From the NCBI RefSeq assembly GCF_013255915.1, contig NZ_CP053896.1, forward strand, positions 496,001 through 560,000: 64,000 bases of DNA, written 5' to 3'. The first letter of the stretch is position 1, and each line of letters opens with the position of its first letter. The position numbers and the translations under genes are program-made. The notes below the pieces were generated by a model. The model ran no database searches. It was given only the letters and a program-made list of their open reading frames with translations, and was not told where the DNA came from. This document shows positions 43,677-51,878 of this stretch, in pieces. The DNA is from Providencia rettgeri. GTDB lineage: Bacteria; Pseudomonadota; Gammaproteobacteria; Enterobacterales; Enterobacteriaceae.

Positions 43677-45323
43677 ATGATTATGGCAAACAATAGAATT
43701 GCCTACCTTAAATGGTGTCTGTTATTTGGTTTTGTCCTAGTGACCTATTTTTTACCCTTAAATGGTAGGTTACTGTGGCAACCGGATGAACTGCGGTATG
43801 CAGAAATTAGTCGGGAATTGATTATAAGTTATAACTGGAGTGTTCCTGAACTTTTAGATATTCGTTATTTTGAGAAACCCATTTTTGGTTATTGGGTAGG
43901 GGCTGTTTTCCAAATGTTATTTGGTGAAAATAACATTTCTGTTCGTCTTGGAGTAGTATTTAGTACATTAGTCAGTGGGTTATTTGTTTATCTCAGCGCT
44001 AAAATGGCTTGGAAAAACTCACGTATTGCGTTTAATGCGGCCTTTATTTACCTTTCAATGTTGATGGTCTTTACCATCGGTACCTACAATATTCTTGATC
44101 CCATTGTGACAGCATTTATCACTATGGTGATTTTCTTTTTCCAATGGGGATTAACGACAAAATACTTCTCTCATAAATTACTCGCTTTTATGATGATGGG
44201 AGTAGCCTGTGGGCTAGGGGTATTAACAAAAGGTTTTCTCGTTTTAGTGCTGCCAGTACTTGTTTGCTCAGTTGCCGCTATTTACTTTAAGCAATTCAAA
44301 GAAGTATTTGTTTTCTCGTTTGTTTCACTGTTCACTGCTTTTGTCGTGTGCTTACCTTGGGCCTTTGTTATTGCCAGCCGTGAGCCTGATTTCTGGAACT
44401 ATTTCTTCTGGGTTGAGCATATTCAACGTTTTATGGCGAATAACGCGCAAAACAAATCCCCATTTTGGTTTTATATCCCTATCTTGCTCGCTGCGGTATT
44501 ACCTTGGCTAGGGTACCTTTTTGGTGCGCTACGTCACGCATGGCAGCAAAAAGGGTTACATATTTATTTTCTATTATGGTTTATCGTGCCATTTGTTTTT
44601 TTCAGTATTACTAAAGGAAAATTACTGACCTATATTTTGCCTTGTATTGCACCGATCGCGGTTCTTATGGCAGCCTACATTGAAAAAATACTGACTGAGA
44701 AAAACACACTCACTATTCGTTTGAATGCATTGATTAACACACTGATAGGTGGCGTTATTGCTGGTGGAATTATTGCTTCTGCTTATTACCCTAAACTGAA
44801 TGTATATCAGGCCGATGAAAGTGGAAAGCTATGGTTAGCCGCTGGCGCATTTATTTTTTGGTTATTGGTTGCGTTGCTTTCTTTCAAACAACGGTTTTGG
44901 TATTTAGCCGCAGTGTGTACGGTGGCAATTAGCTTAACGGTAGGGCATGTGATCCCATCTCGTATTGCCAGTAATAATACGCCACAAGAGGTGATTGCGA
45001 AGTATCATCACCAGTTAGCTGATAAATCTGTATTGTTAACCAATAATGTCGGGCTAGGCACCACATTGGCATGGGTACTTAAACGCAGTGATATTACGAT
45101 GCTTCACCAAACAGGGGAATTAGGCTACGGGCTAAAATACCCAGATGCTGCTAATCGGTTTTATAGCTTAAAGCAGTTACCTGATTTATTAAAAAATTAT
45201 CATTATAAAGATGTGGCGGTGGTCGTAGAAAGTTCTCAGCGTGAATTGTTGGACGCATTACCCGGCAACCCAATTATTATTCGGGAAGGTAATCTTGTTT
45301 TAGCTTTTTATGAAGGCCAATAG
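43677..45323 (+). CDS. arnT: ArnT, lipid A 4-amino-4-deoxy-L-arabinose transferase
   Basis: A 548-residue membrane glycosyltransferase that moves L-Ara4N from undecaprenyl phosphate to lipid A, lowering polymyxin binding. Family marks are QPDELRYAEISRELI (the acidic DE pair near the N-terminus), RYFEKPIFGYWV, FTIGTYNILDPIV, GLGVLTKGFLVLVLP and SKGKL-type FSITKGKLLTYILP. The length equals that of other ArnT proteins. It may start at 43677 or at the ATG at 43683; a GAGATGAG stretch lies just upstream. It stands alone, without the arnBCADEF genes, so it is either the only arnT or an extra copy. Members of this family account for intrinsic polymyxin resistance in Proteeae. Confidence 0.92.
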   Translation: MIMANNRIAYLKWCLLFGFVLVTYFLPLNGRLLWQPDELRYAEISRELIISYNWSVPELLDIRYFEKPIFGYWVGAVFQMLFGENNISVRLGVVFSTLVSGLFVYLSAKMAWKNSRIAFNAAFIYLSMLMVFTIGTYNILDPIVTAFITMVIFFFQWGLTTKYFSHKLLAFMMMGVACGLGVLTKGFLVLVLPVLVCSVAAIYFKQFKEVFVFSFVSLFTAFVVCLPWAFVIASREPDFWNYFFWVEHIQRFMANNAQNKSPFWFYIPILLAAVLPWLGYLFGALRHAWQQKGLHIYFLLWFIVPFVFFSITKGKLLTYILPCIAPIAVLMAAYIEKILTEKNTLTIRLNALINTLIGGVIAGGIIASAYYPKLNVYQADESGKLWLAAGAFIFWLLVALLSFKQRFWYLAAVCTVAISLTVGHVIPSRIASNNTPQEVIAKYHHQLADKSVLLTNNVGLGTTLAWVLKRSDITMLHQTGELGYGLKYPDAANRFYSLKQLPDLLKNYHYKDVAVVVESSQRELLDALPGNPIIIREGNLVLAFYEGQ

Positions 45324-45354
45324 AGACAGTACGTTGGGATGTTATTTGATAATC

Positions 45355-45381
45355 GCCGCCATACCATTTAGGTTTGGCGGC
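45355..45381. terminator. Shared terminator between arnT and the efflux operon
   Basis: 11-bp arms GCCGCCATACC and GGTTTGGCGGC with one mismatch and a 5-base loop, then TATTTA; it sits between convergent units. Confidence 0.75.
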
Positions 45382-45389
45382 TATTTACA

Positions 45390-45566
45390 TTAGCGTGTAG
45401 GCTTATTTAAAGTGCTCGAGTTTGACGCTGAATGAGATTTTTCCAGACCTGCGGGGAGACCATGATAAATTAATAGCATGGCCATGCTATTACTCATTGC
45501 ATTCACTTCCACTTCGTTAACTGTACGGCTGTTACGTTGATGACGGCTAGTTAACGTATTTCTCAT
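45390..45566 (-). CDS. 58-residue small protein translationally coupled to the RND pump
   Basis: The ATG at 45566 overlaps the stop codon of the RND gene (ATGA), and a consensus ribosome site GAGGAG lies 8 bases upstream inside that gene. The frame encodes MRNTLTSRHQRNSRTVNEVE..., then a hydrophobic centre NSMAMLLIYHGLPAGL and a polar Ser/Lys tail, ending in TAA just before the operon terminator. There is no clear signal or full membrane helix. Coupling, ribosome site and position argue for a real gene. I do not recognise it; a small pump-associated subunit or regulator is possible. Confidence 0.6.
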   Translation of the reverse strand: MRNTLTSRHQRNSRTVNEVEVNAMSNSMAMLLIYHGLPAGLEKSHSASNSSTLNKPTR

Positions 45567-48500
45567 TGGGACGTCTCCTCAGTTTCTTTGATTAGGCGAT
45601 TCGCTTCGGCAAGCTCATAGCGCCTTGGTGTTAGTGCGGTTGCACTGTGATTACGGGCTAGCAAGGTATAAATGGTTGGTAAAACAAACAGGGTAAATAA
45701 TGTGCCAACTAACATACCAGTGACTATCACTAAGCCTAAGCCAAAGCGGCTATTTGCTCCTGCTCCAGTGGCGAATAGCAGAGGAACTAAGCCAATCACC
45801 ATTGCTGCGGTTGTCATTAGTATTGGGCGTAAACGAATTTGTGCTGCTTTGAGAATGGCATGTCGTCTATCTAACCCTTCATTGGCTTGTAATTCATTGG
45901 CAAACTCAACCATCAATATTCCGTGTTTACTGATTAAGCCAATCAATGTGACTAAGCCGATTTGGGTGTAAATATTTAATGTTGCATAACCAAGTGCCAA
46001 TGGAATTAACGCACCACAAATTGAAAGTGGAACAGTAATCAAGATAATCAATGGGTCGACTAAACTTTCATATTGTGCCGCTAAGACTAAGTAAATAATG
46101 ATGAGCGCCGCCATAAAGGCAAAGGCGAGGGTGTTTCCTTCTTGTTTATATTGGCGCGAATCGGATTGCCAGTCATGGCTAAAACCTGCTGGTAGCTCAT
46201 TGGCAATATTATCTAAATAAGCAACAGCTTGGCCTAATGTGACACCAGGAGCAGGTATTGCTTGGAAAATTGCCGCATTTTGCTGATTAAATTGCGTGAG
46301 TTTATTCGGTTCAACTTGGGTATTGATATCAACCACCGTTGACAGTGGGATCATAGTTCCCGCTTCCGATTTCACATAATGGCGTGAAAGGGCTTCCGGT
46401 GTTAAGCGTTGGCTACGAATACTTTGAGGGATCACATCATAAGAACGGCCATCCATCCCAAAGCGGTTAATATAGTTTTCCCCCACTAATAAGGTCAGTG
46501 ATTCCCCGATATCTTGCATACGAATACCTAAGCTATTCGCTTTTGAACGGTTTATGCGGACTTCTACCACTGGGTTGTTGTAGTCGAGGTCACTATCTAC
46601 CACCATAAACAGACCGCTTTCACGTGCTTGTTGCTTGATCTCTTCCATGGTTTTATAGAGTACCGAATAATCTTGCGGGCTTCTGAGAACCATTTGGATT
46701 GGCAAGCCACCCGTTGAACCTGGCAAGGCGGGTAACTGGAAAACGAAAATACTGTTCCCTTCGACATCACCGACGCGCCCTTGTAAGTCACCTTGGATCT
46801 CAGATGCGGCGCGGTCACGCTGCTCCCATGATGTCAAGTTAGTTCCCCCAAAGCTGGCGGAGGGGCCATCGGTTCCGTTAATAATCCAAGTACTTTCTGT
46901 TTCTGGCAACTCCATGAAAACATCATGTAATTTACGCGAAAAACGTTCTACATACTCGAGGTTAGCGTGTTGCGGAGATTTGATCGCCGTTAATACACTA
47001 GACTGGTCTTCCACAGGGGCTAATTCACGAGGAGCCGATTGATAAAGCAGTGGTAAGCTAATGAATACACCAACGGCAATAACACCTGTTAACCAACGGT
47101 TTTTCAAAGAGAAATTCAATACAATGGTATAGTAATGGGCTAAGGTAGAAAAGAAGGTTTCTGCCATACGTGCCATACGCCCTTCATTCTGTTTTGAGTT
47201 CAACATAAACGAGCTCATTACAGGGGAAAGGGTTAATGCCACAATACCCGAAACAATCACCGCCCCGGCCAACGTAAGTGCGAATTCTTTAAACAAAGCT
47301 CCCGTTAAACCTGACATCAGCCCTATTGGAGCATATACCGCTGCCAAGGTGATCGTCATCGCGATAACTGGGCCTGCCACTTCACGAGCACCAATTAAAG
47401 CCGCTAAAACTGGTGATTTCCCTTCTTCAATATGGCGATGGACGTTTTCGACCACAACGATAGCATCATCGACGACGAGACCAATTGCTAATACCATGGC
47501 CAGTAGCGTCAGTAAGTTAATACTAAACCCAAATGCCATCATGAGTGCGGCTGCACCTAACATAGATAGCGGAATAGCTAAAATTGGGATGATGACGCTG
47601 CGAATTGACCCTAAACACAGGTAAATAACCGCAATAACAATCAGTAGCGCCTCAACTAATGTGCTAATCACTTGGTCAATAGACGCTTTAATAAAGCGCG
47701 AAGTTTCAAATGCCATTTCCACCTTAACACCGGGTGGTAAGGTTTTGGTGATGTCAGGCATTAATTGATTCATGCCGTCAACGATTACTAGAGGGTTACC
47801 GGTTGGTGTGGCAAATAAACCAAGGTAAATAGCAGGCTCACCATTCATTAAACCACTGGTTTCTGTGGAAGCGGCTCCTAATTCAATGGTTCCCACATCT
47901 TTTAACCGTACTAATCCATTGCCGTCGTTGCGGATCACTAGATCACGAAACTCATCGACATTAGTGAGGTCGGTATTAACATAGACATTAGAAATCACGA
48001 ACTCGCCTTTGACTTTACCGGGTGCCGCTTGGTAGTTGTTTTGGCGAACTGCTTGTGCAACATCCGCAGCGGTTAGCCCTCGGCCAGCTAATTTATCGGC
48101 ATCCAGCCATAAACGCATTGCTAATTGTTGGCCTCCGAAGACTTGAACTTTAGCGACACCATCAATTGAGGAGTACATTGGTTCAATGACGCGAGAAATA
48201 TAGTCTGTCAGGGCAGGAATGGATAAATTGGTGCTGGAAAAACCGATATAAGCAACCGCAGTAGATTCCCCAGAGGAAAGTTCAATCACAGGGTCATAAG
48301 CTTCTTTCGGTAATTTATAACGAACTTGGTTCACTTTCGCCATTACTTGCGCAAGGGCTTGAGTGGAGTCTCGGTTAAGTTCCATTCGTACGGTGACAAG
48401 GCTACTTCCTTGCACAGAAGAAGAAGACAGATAGTCTACGCCTTCCACAGAGGAAACCGCTTGTGCGATGGGCTGTGTCACAAACCCTTGCATCAATTTA

Positions 48501-48667
48501 GCTGATGCGCCAGGGTATTGCGTAGTAATGGTGATCGTCGAGCTTTCAAGTTGTGGATATTGGCGAATAGGCAACTTACTCAACGCAAATAAACCAATTA
48601 ACACAATCAGCGCACTGACCACGAGAGCCAGAACAGGTCGGCGAACAAAAATATCAGTAAATTTCAT
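45563..48667 (-). CDS. RND multidrug efflux pump inner-membrane subunit (MexI-like)
   Basis: A 1034-residue HAE1-type RND transporter. The start is ATG at 48667 (MKFTDIFVRRPVLALVVSAL) with AAGGAAGG upstream; a longer frame from 48730 is not needed. It has 12 membrane segments and two large periplasmic loops. The proton-relay Asp pair is in GLVVDDAIVVVENVHRHIEEG, the usual substrate-pore region is present, and the last segment is VLPTIYTLLAR. It exports drugs or redox-active compounds with protons. Downstream of DoxX-like and adaptor genes and behind a SoxR operator, the layout equals mexG-mexH-mexI of Pseudomonas. No outer-membrane gene follows, so TolC is the likely exit. Confidence 0.93.
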   Translation of the reverse strand: MKFTDIFVRRPVLALVVSALIVLIGLFALSKLPIRQYPQLESSTITITTQYPGASAKLMQGFVTQPIAQAVSSVEGVDYLSSSSVQGSSLVTVRMELNRDSTQALAQVMAKVNQVRYKLPKEAYDPVIELSSGESTAVAYIGFSSTNLSIPALTDYISRVIEPMYSSIDGVAKVQVFGGQQLAMRLWLDADKLAGRGLTAADVAQAVRQNNYQAAPGKVKGEFVISNVYVNTDLTNVDEFRDLVIRNDGNGLVRLKDVGTIELGAASTETSGLMNGEPAIYLGLFATPTGNPLVIVDGMNQLMPDITKTLPPGVKVEMAFETSRFIKASIDQVISTLVEALLIVIAVIYLCLGSIRSVIIPILAIPLSMLGAAALMMAFGFSINLLTLLAMVLAIGLVVDDAIVVVENVHRHIEEGKSPVLAALIGAREVAGPVIAMTITLAAVYAPIGLMSGLTGALFKEFALTLAGAVIVSGIVALTLSPVMSSFMLNSKQNEGRMARMAETFFSTLAHYYTIVLNFSLKNRWLTGVIAVGVFISLPLLYQSAPRELAPVEDQSSVLTAIKSPQHANLEYVERFSRKLHDVFMELPETESTWIINGTDGPSASFGGTNLTSWEQRDRAASEIQGDLQGRVGDVEGNSIFVFQLPALPGSTGGLPIQMVLRSPQDYSVLYKTMEEIKQQARESGLFMVVDSDLDYNNPVVEVRINRSKANSLGIRMQDIGESLTLLVGENYINRFGMDGRSYDVIPQSIRSQRLTPEALSRHYVKSEAGTMIPLSTVVDINTQVEPNKLTQFNQQNAAIFQAIPAPGVTLGQAVAYLDNIANELPAGFSHDWQSDSRQYKQEGNTLAFAFMAALIIIYLVLAAQYESLVDPLIILITVPLSICGALIPLALGYATLNIYTQIGLVTLIGLISKHGILMVEFANELQANEGLDRRHAILKAAQIRLRPILMTTAAMVIGLVPLLFATGAGANSRFGLGLVIVTGMLVGTLFTLFVLPTIYTLLARNHSATALTPRRYELAEANRLIKETEETSQ

Positions 48668-48677
48668 TACGCCTTCC

Positions 48678-49787
48678 TTATGAACCTTGAGCCGTATTAG
48701 TGACAGGTTCAGACAATGTATCTTGGGCAACAGGGGTGACAGCAGAGCCGTCGTTTAAGCGTAATTGCCCAGAAGTGACGACTTTATCGTTAGCACTTAA
48801 GCCGTGTTCTATTTCAATTTTGCCATCCCAACGTTGCCCCGTTTTTACGGACACCCGCTTGACGGTCATCGCATCCCCTTCACCTTGCGTAATAAATACG
48901 GTATCGCCATAGGCGGTATACGTAACAGCGGTTTCTGGGATTGTAATGACTTCATTACTGGCTTGGCGTACCACATTCACATTGGCGTACATCCCAGCTT
49001 TTAATGTGCCATCGCTATTTTCTAATGTGGCTTGCAGGGCGATAGTACGTGATTTACCAATGAGTGGGTCAATGGCCGTAATACGGGCTGGAAAAGTTTT
49101 ATTGGGATAAGCATCAACTGTAATATCAACAATTTGGCCTTGATGCAGTTCCGGTGAGGCCTGTTCATCTAAGGAAAAGTTGAGCTTTAAGGTTTTGGTA
49201 TCCACCAGGCTGGCAATGGCTTCCCCTGGGTTTAAATACTGTCCTTCATGGACTTGGCGAATACCTATCGTACCGTCGAATTGCGCTCGGATCGTCTTTT
49301 GCGCAATCAATGCTTGGGTTTGGCGGATCAGGCCTTGGGCAATATCACGTTCAGCACGTGTACTGTCCACTTGAGCCTCTGCCACTAAATGTTGCGCAGA
49401 TAATGAACGTGTTCTTTCATATAAGCGAGCCGCATTGCGCAACTGTGCTTGGTAACGTGATAAATCAGCTTGTTCAACGGCATCATTGAGTTGCACTAAC
49501 AATTGGCCTTTTTTGACTTGCTGGCCAGATTCAAATGCAATTTTTGTTATACGGCCATTGGTTTCTGCGGCGACTAAGACTTGGCTGCCAGCTTCTAACT
49601 CACCTATACCGTAAAAAGTACGAGGCGCGGTATCTAAGCTAACAGGAGCCAATGCCACTTTTACGGGTGGGTATTGGTAGGCTGCTTGTTCGTCTTCTTC
49701 ATTTTGTGCATAGGTCGAATAAATCGCGCTACCCGCCCCAACAGCGATCAAAACGGAACAAAGTGTCATTATTGTTTTTTTATTCAT
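48678..49787 (-). CDS. RND efflux periplasmic adaptor (MexH-like)
   Basis: A 369-residue membrane-fusion protein joining the RND pump to an outer-membrane channel. It has an N-terminal membrane anchor (LCSVLIAVGAGSAIYST), a lipoyl half (VLVAAETNGRITKIAFESGQ), a coiled-coil hairpin (LRNAARLYERTRSLSAQHLV), the second lipoyl half (RAQFDGTIGIRQVHEGQYL), then beta-barrel and membrane-proximal domains (AGMYANVNVVRQASNEVITI). It ends 10 bp before the RND start and follows the DoxX gene by 12 bp. It is part of the SoxR-linked operon. Confidence 0.92.
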   Translation of the reverse strand: MNKKTIMTLCSVLIAVGAGSAIYSTYAQNEEDEQAAYQYPPVKVALAPVSLDTAPRTFYGIGELEAGSQVLVAAETNGRITKIAFESGQQVKKGQLLVQLNDAVEQADLSRYQAQLRNAARLYERTRSLSAQHLVAEAQVDSTRAERDIAQGLIRQTQALIAQKTIRAQFDGTIGIRQVHEGQYLNPGEAIASLVDTKTLKLNFSLDEQASPELHQGQIVDITVDAYPNKTFPARITAIDPLIGKSRTIALQATLENSDGTLKAGMYANVNVVRQASNEVITIPETAVTYTAYGDTVFITQGEGDAMTVKRVSVKTGQRWDGKIEIEHGLSANDKVVTSGQLRLNDGSAVTPVAQDTLSEPVTNTAQGS

Positions 49788-49799
49788 TAAATTTTCCTT

Positions 49800-50228
49800 C
49801 TATTTCTGCGTCTTTAACGCGAAATAAAGACCTCGAAAATGCCCTGCAATGGCGATAGCGATTAAGCCCCCAATAACAGCGATATGTTCAATTGCCCAAA
49901 ACATGGCGATTTGAGCTTGTTCTCCCGTGTAGCTCCAAAAGGTGTGGACAACCACAATAGTGAGGAACAAAAACACGGCTAACGCGCCAGTTCCAAGCCA
50001 TAAAAGACGGTTAAATAGCACAAGAACAGAGCCAATTAACATGACAGCAGCAGAAGCAATATTGAAAAACCAATCTGGGTGAAGACCTGCGGCACGCATT
50101 TCGGCCAGACTATTTTCATAATCAAAAACTTTGGCTAAACCAGATGAAATAAATAAAACCAAGACTAGTAAGCGAGCAATAACCCATAAGCTATTGCTTT
50201 CTAACATTTTGGTAATCACCGATGGCAT
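49800..50228 (-). CDS. DoxX-family membrane protein (MexG-like)
   Basis: A 142-residue inner-membrane protein with four hydrophobic segments (IARLLVLVLFISSGLAKVFD; IASAAVMLIGSVLVLFN; LWLGTGALAVFLFLTIVVVH; HIAVIGGLIAIAIAGHF). The opening 'ARLLL..lFi.sGl.Kv.dy' pattern is that of DoxX proteins. MexG of Pseudomonas mexGHI-opmD belongs to the same family and leads that SoxR-controlled operon; MexG has been reported to bind PQS and phenazine-type molecules. The same position here, directly behind a SoxR promoter, supports a MexG-like role. The ligand is not known. Confidence 0.85.
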   Translation of the reverse strand: MPSVITKMLESNSLWVIARLLVLVLFISSGLAKVFDYENSLAEMRAAGLHPDWFFNIASAAVMLIGSVLVLFNRLLWLGTGALAVFLFLTIVVVHTFWSYTGEQAQIAMFWAIEHIAVIGGLIAIAIAGHFRGLYFALKTQK

Positions 50229-50280
50229 AAACCTATCCCCTTTTAAAAAATAACCTCAATTGACAAACTAGCAGGGTGGC

Positions 50281-50311
50281 ACTATAAAACCTTAAGTTAA
50301 GTTGAGGTCAA
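50281..50311 (-). promoter_or_regulatory. SoxR-controlled promoter of the DoxX-adaptor-RND operon
   Basis: Read leftward: -35 TTGACC (50306-50311), a 19-bp spacer, and -10 TATAGT (50281-50286). The spacer holds CCTCAACTTAACTTAAGG (50290-50307), which matches the SoxR operator of soxS (CCTCAAGTTAACTTGAGG) at 16 of 18 positions. The over-long 19-bp spacer is the hallmark of MerR-type activated promoters. soxR starts 20 bp to the right, so the site may also serve autoregulation. Confidence 0.9.
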
Positions 50312-50327
50312 GCAAAGGTGAGCTAAA

Positions 50328-50825
50328 ATGGCGGACAAAGACACAAAAACGATAAAACCTCAGAAGAACGAGGGGAAAAAAATTGATTTTACTCGAGCAT
50401 TAACGGTGGGCGAAGTGGCAAAACGCTCGGGAGTGCCTGTTTCTACAGTCCATTTTTATGAATCAAAGGGGCTAATTCAAAGTACACGAACTCAAGGGAA
50501 TCAGCGACGATTTCACTCTGTTGTACTTCGTTACATCGCCATTATTAAGGTTGCTCAAAGTACGGGGATCCCACTACATGAAATTCAAGAGGCATTGGGG
50601 CGTTTTCCTGCAAATAGCGCGCTAACTTCGGAGCAATGGAAGGAGATGTCGACGCAATGGCGTAAATCTTTAGATAAGCGTATTCGGCAATTGACACGTT
50701 TACGTAATGAGTTGGATAACTGTATTGGTTGTGGTTGCTTATCACTCAGTGACTGTCCGCTGCGCAATCCTGATGATGTACTTGGTAGGAAAGGCCCTGG
50801 TGCCCGTATTTTAGAACGTCCATAA
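50328..50825 (+). CDS. soxR: SoxR redox-sensing MerR-family activator
   Basis: A 165-residue transcription factor. The N-terminal MerR helix-turn-helix is [20 protein letters not shown], then the dimerisation helix [20 protein letters not shown]. The [2Fe-2S] ligands [12 protein letters not shown] (C132, C135, C137, C143) have the exact C-x2-C-x-C-x5-C SoxR spacing. About 11 extra residues precede the conserved part compared with E. coli. It is divergent from the efflux operon, whose promoter carries its operator. No soxS is adjacent, so here SoxR probably drives the pump directly, as in non-enteric bacteria, in response to redox-cycling compounds. Confidence 0.96.
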   Translation: MADKDTKTIKPQKNEGKKIDFTRALTVGEVAKRSGVPVSTVHFYESKGLIQSTRTQGNQRRFHSVVLRYIAIIKVAQSTGIPLHEIQEALGRFPANSALTSEQWKEMSTQWRKSLDKRIRQLTRLRNELDNCIGCGCLSLSDCPLRNPDDVLGRKGPGARILERP

Positions 50826-50872
50826 GTTATTTTATTAATTTCTGCGATTAATCATACTTTTCATTATTTGGA

Positions 50873-50894
50873 TAGCCACTGCTGAAAGTGGCTA
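50873..50894 (+). terminator. Terminator after soxR
   Basis: Perfect 8-bp arms TAGCCACT and AGTGGCTA with a GCTGAA loop, followed by TTTAACG. Moderate strength. Confidence 0.65.
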
Positions 50895-51057
50895 TTTAAC
50901 GATTTATATCATCACCTTACTATTTAAATTACCGCACATAATGGATATTTTTTGCGCCCATCGGCTACCCCTTTCCAGCATATTTGCGTAACTATTCGTT
51001 ATGTTAATTTTTTGTAAACTCATTGTAACTAAATGAGAGAAAAAGAGGGTGACAAAG

Positions 51058-51843
51058 ATGAAAGGCTTGAATAATAAGATTGCCATTGTGACTGGGGGAG
51101 CGACCAAAATTGGTGCAACCGTTGCGAAGGTATTAAGTGATTACGGCGTTAAAGTCACGATTTTTGACATTGATACCTTGAATGGTGAAAAGGTAGCTCA
51201 AAGTGAGCCCAATATTGATTTTCTTCCTGTCGATATCACTGACGACCAACAACTTAAACAAGGCATTGACCGTGTTGCGCAAAAATATGGGCAACTCGAT
51301 TTTTTAGTTAATCTGGCTGCCACTTATCTTGATGAAGGCCAGTTATCTACAAGGCAGGATTGGCTCACTGCGTTGAATATTAATGTGGTGAGTGCAGTGA
51401 TGGCTGCGCAGCTTGCAAAAGTACATTTCGCAAAATCGGGTAAAGGTGCCATCGTCAATTTTACCAGTATTTCTTCTTCTGTCGCCCAAACTGGTCGTTG
51501 GCTCTACCCTGCATCTAAAGCCACCATGTTAGAGGTAACTCGCAGCCAAGCAATGGATTATGCGGCTGAAGGAATTCGTGTAAATTCCGTTTCCCCTGGG
51601 TGGACTTGGTCCCGAGTTATGGATGAAATCACAGGGGGAGACCGTCAAAAAACAGACCGTGTTGCTGCTGATTATCACTTATTAAAACGCGTTGGTGACC
51701 CAGAAGAAGTCGCTCAAGTTGTCGCGTTCCTACTTTCTGATTTGGCCAGCTTTGTTACAGGTGCGGATTACGCTGTCGATGGCGGTTACTCCGCTATGGG
51801 GCCTGAACAGGCTAAACCGGCAATTCCCCGTCTTGCTGAATAA
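51058..51843 (+). CDS. Short-chain dehydrogenase/reductase (indole-dihydrodiol dehydrogenase candidate)
   Basis: A 261-residue classical SDR. The nucleotide loop is IVTGGATKIGATVA, NAA-type LVNLAATYLD follows, the catalytic Ser is in FTSISSSVAQ, and the Tyr-Lys pair is in YPASKATM. The C-terminal DGGYSAMGP is typical. The ATG at 51058 has GAGGG upstream; a GTG nine bases earlier is less likely. It is the first gene of the block and is followed 35 bp later by the StyA-like oxygenase. In Acinetobacter indole (iif) clusters an SDR oxidises the dihydrodiol of indole; the same role, or oxidation of 3-hydroxyoxindole to isatin, is inferred from context. Confidence 0.85.
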   Translation: MKGLNNKIAIVTGGATKIGATVAKVLSDYGVKVTIFDIDTLNGEKVAQSEPNIDFLPVDITDDQQLKQGIDRVAQKYGQLDFLVNLAATYLDEGQLSTRQDWLTALNINVVSAVMAAQLAKVHFAKSGKGAIVNFTSISSSVAQTGRWLYPASKATMLEVTRSQAMDYAAEGIRVNSVSPGWTWSRVMDEITGGDRQKTDRVAADYHLLKRVGDPEEVAQVVAFLLSDLASFVTGADYAVDGGYSAMGPEQAKPAIPRLAE

Positions 51844-51878
51844 GACACCATTTTAACTATTTTGTAGAGGAAAATACT

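Noticed and set aside
48668-48730. Upstream extension of the RND gene to 48730
   Set aside because: The conserved RND N-terminus begins at 48667 behind a good ribosome site; the extension overlaps the adaptor and is unlike any RND start.
51049-51057. GTG start for the SDR gene
   Set aside because: The GTG lies within the ribosome site region of the ATG at 51058, which matches the usual SDR N-terminus.
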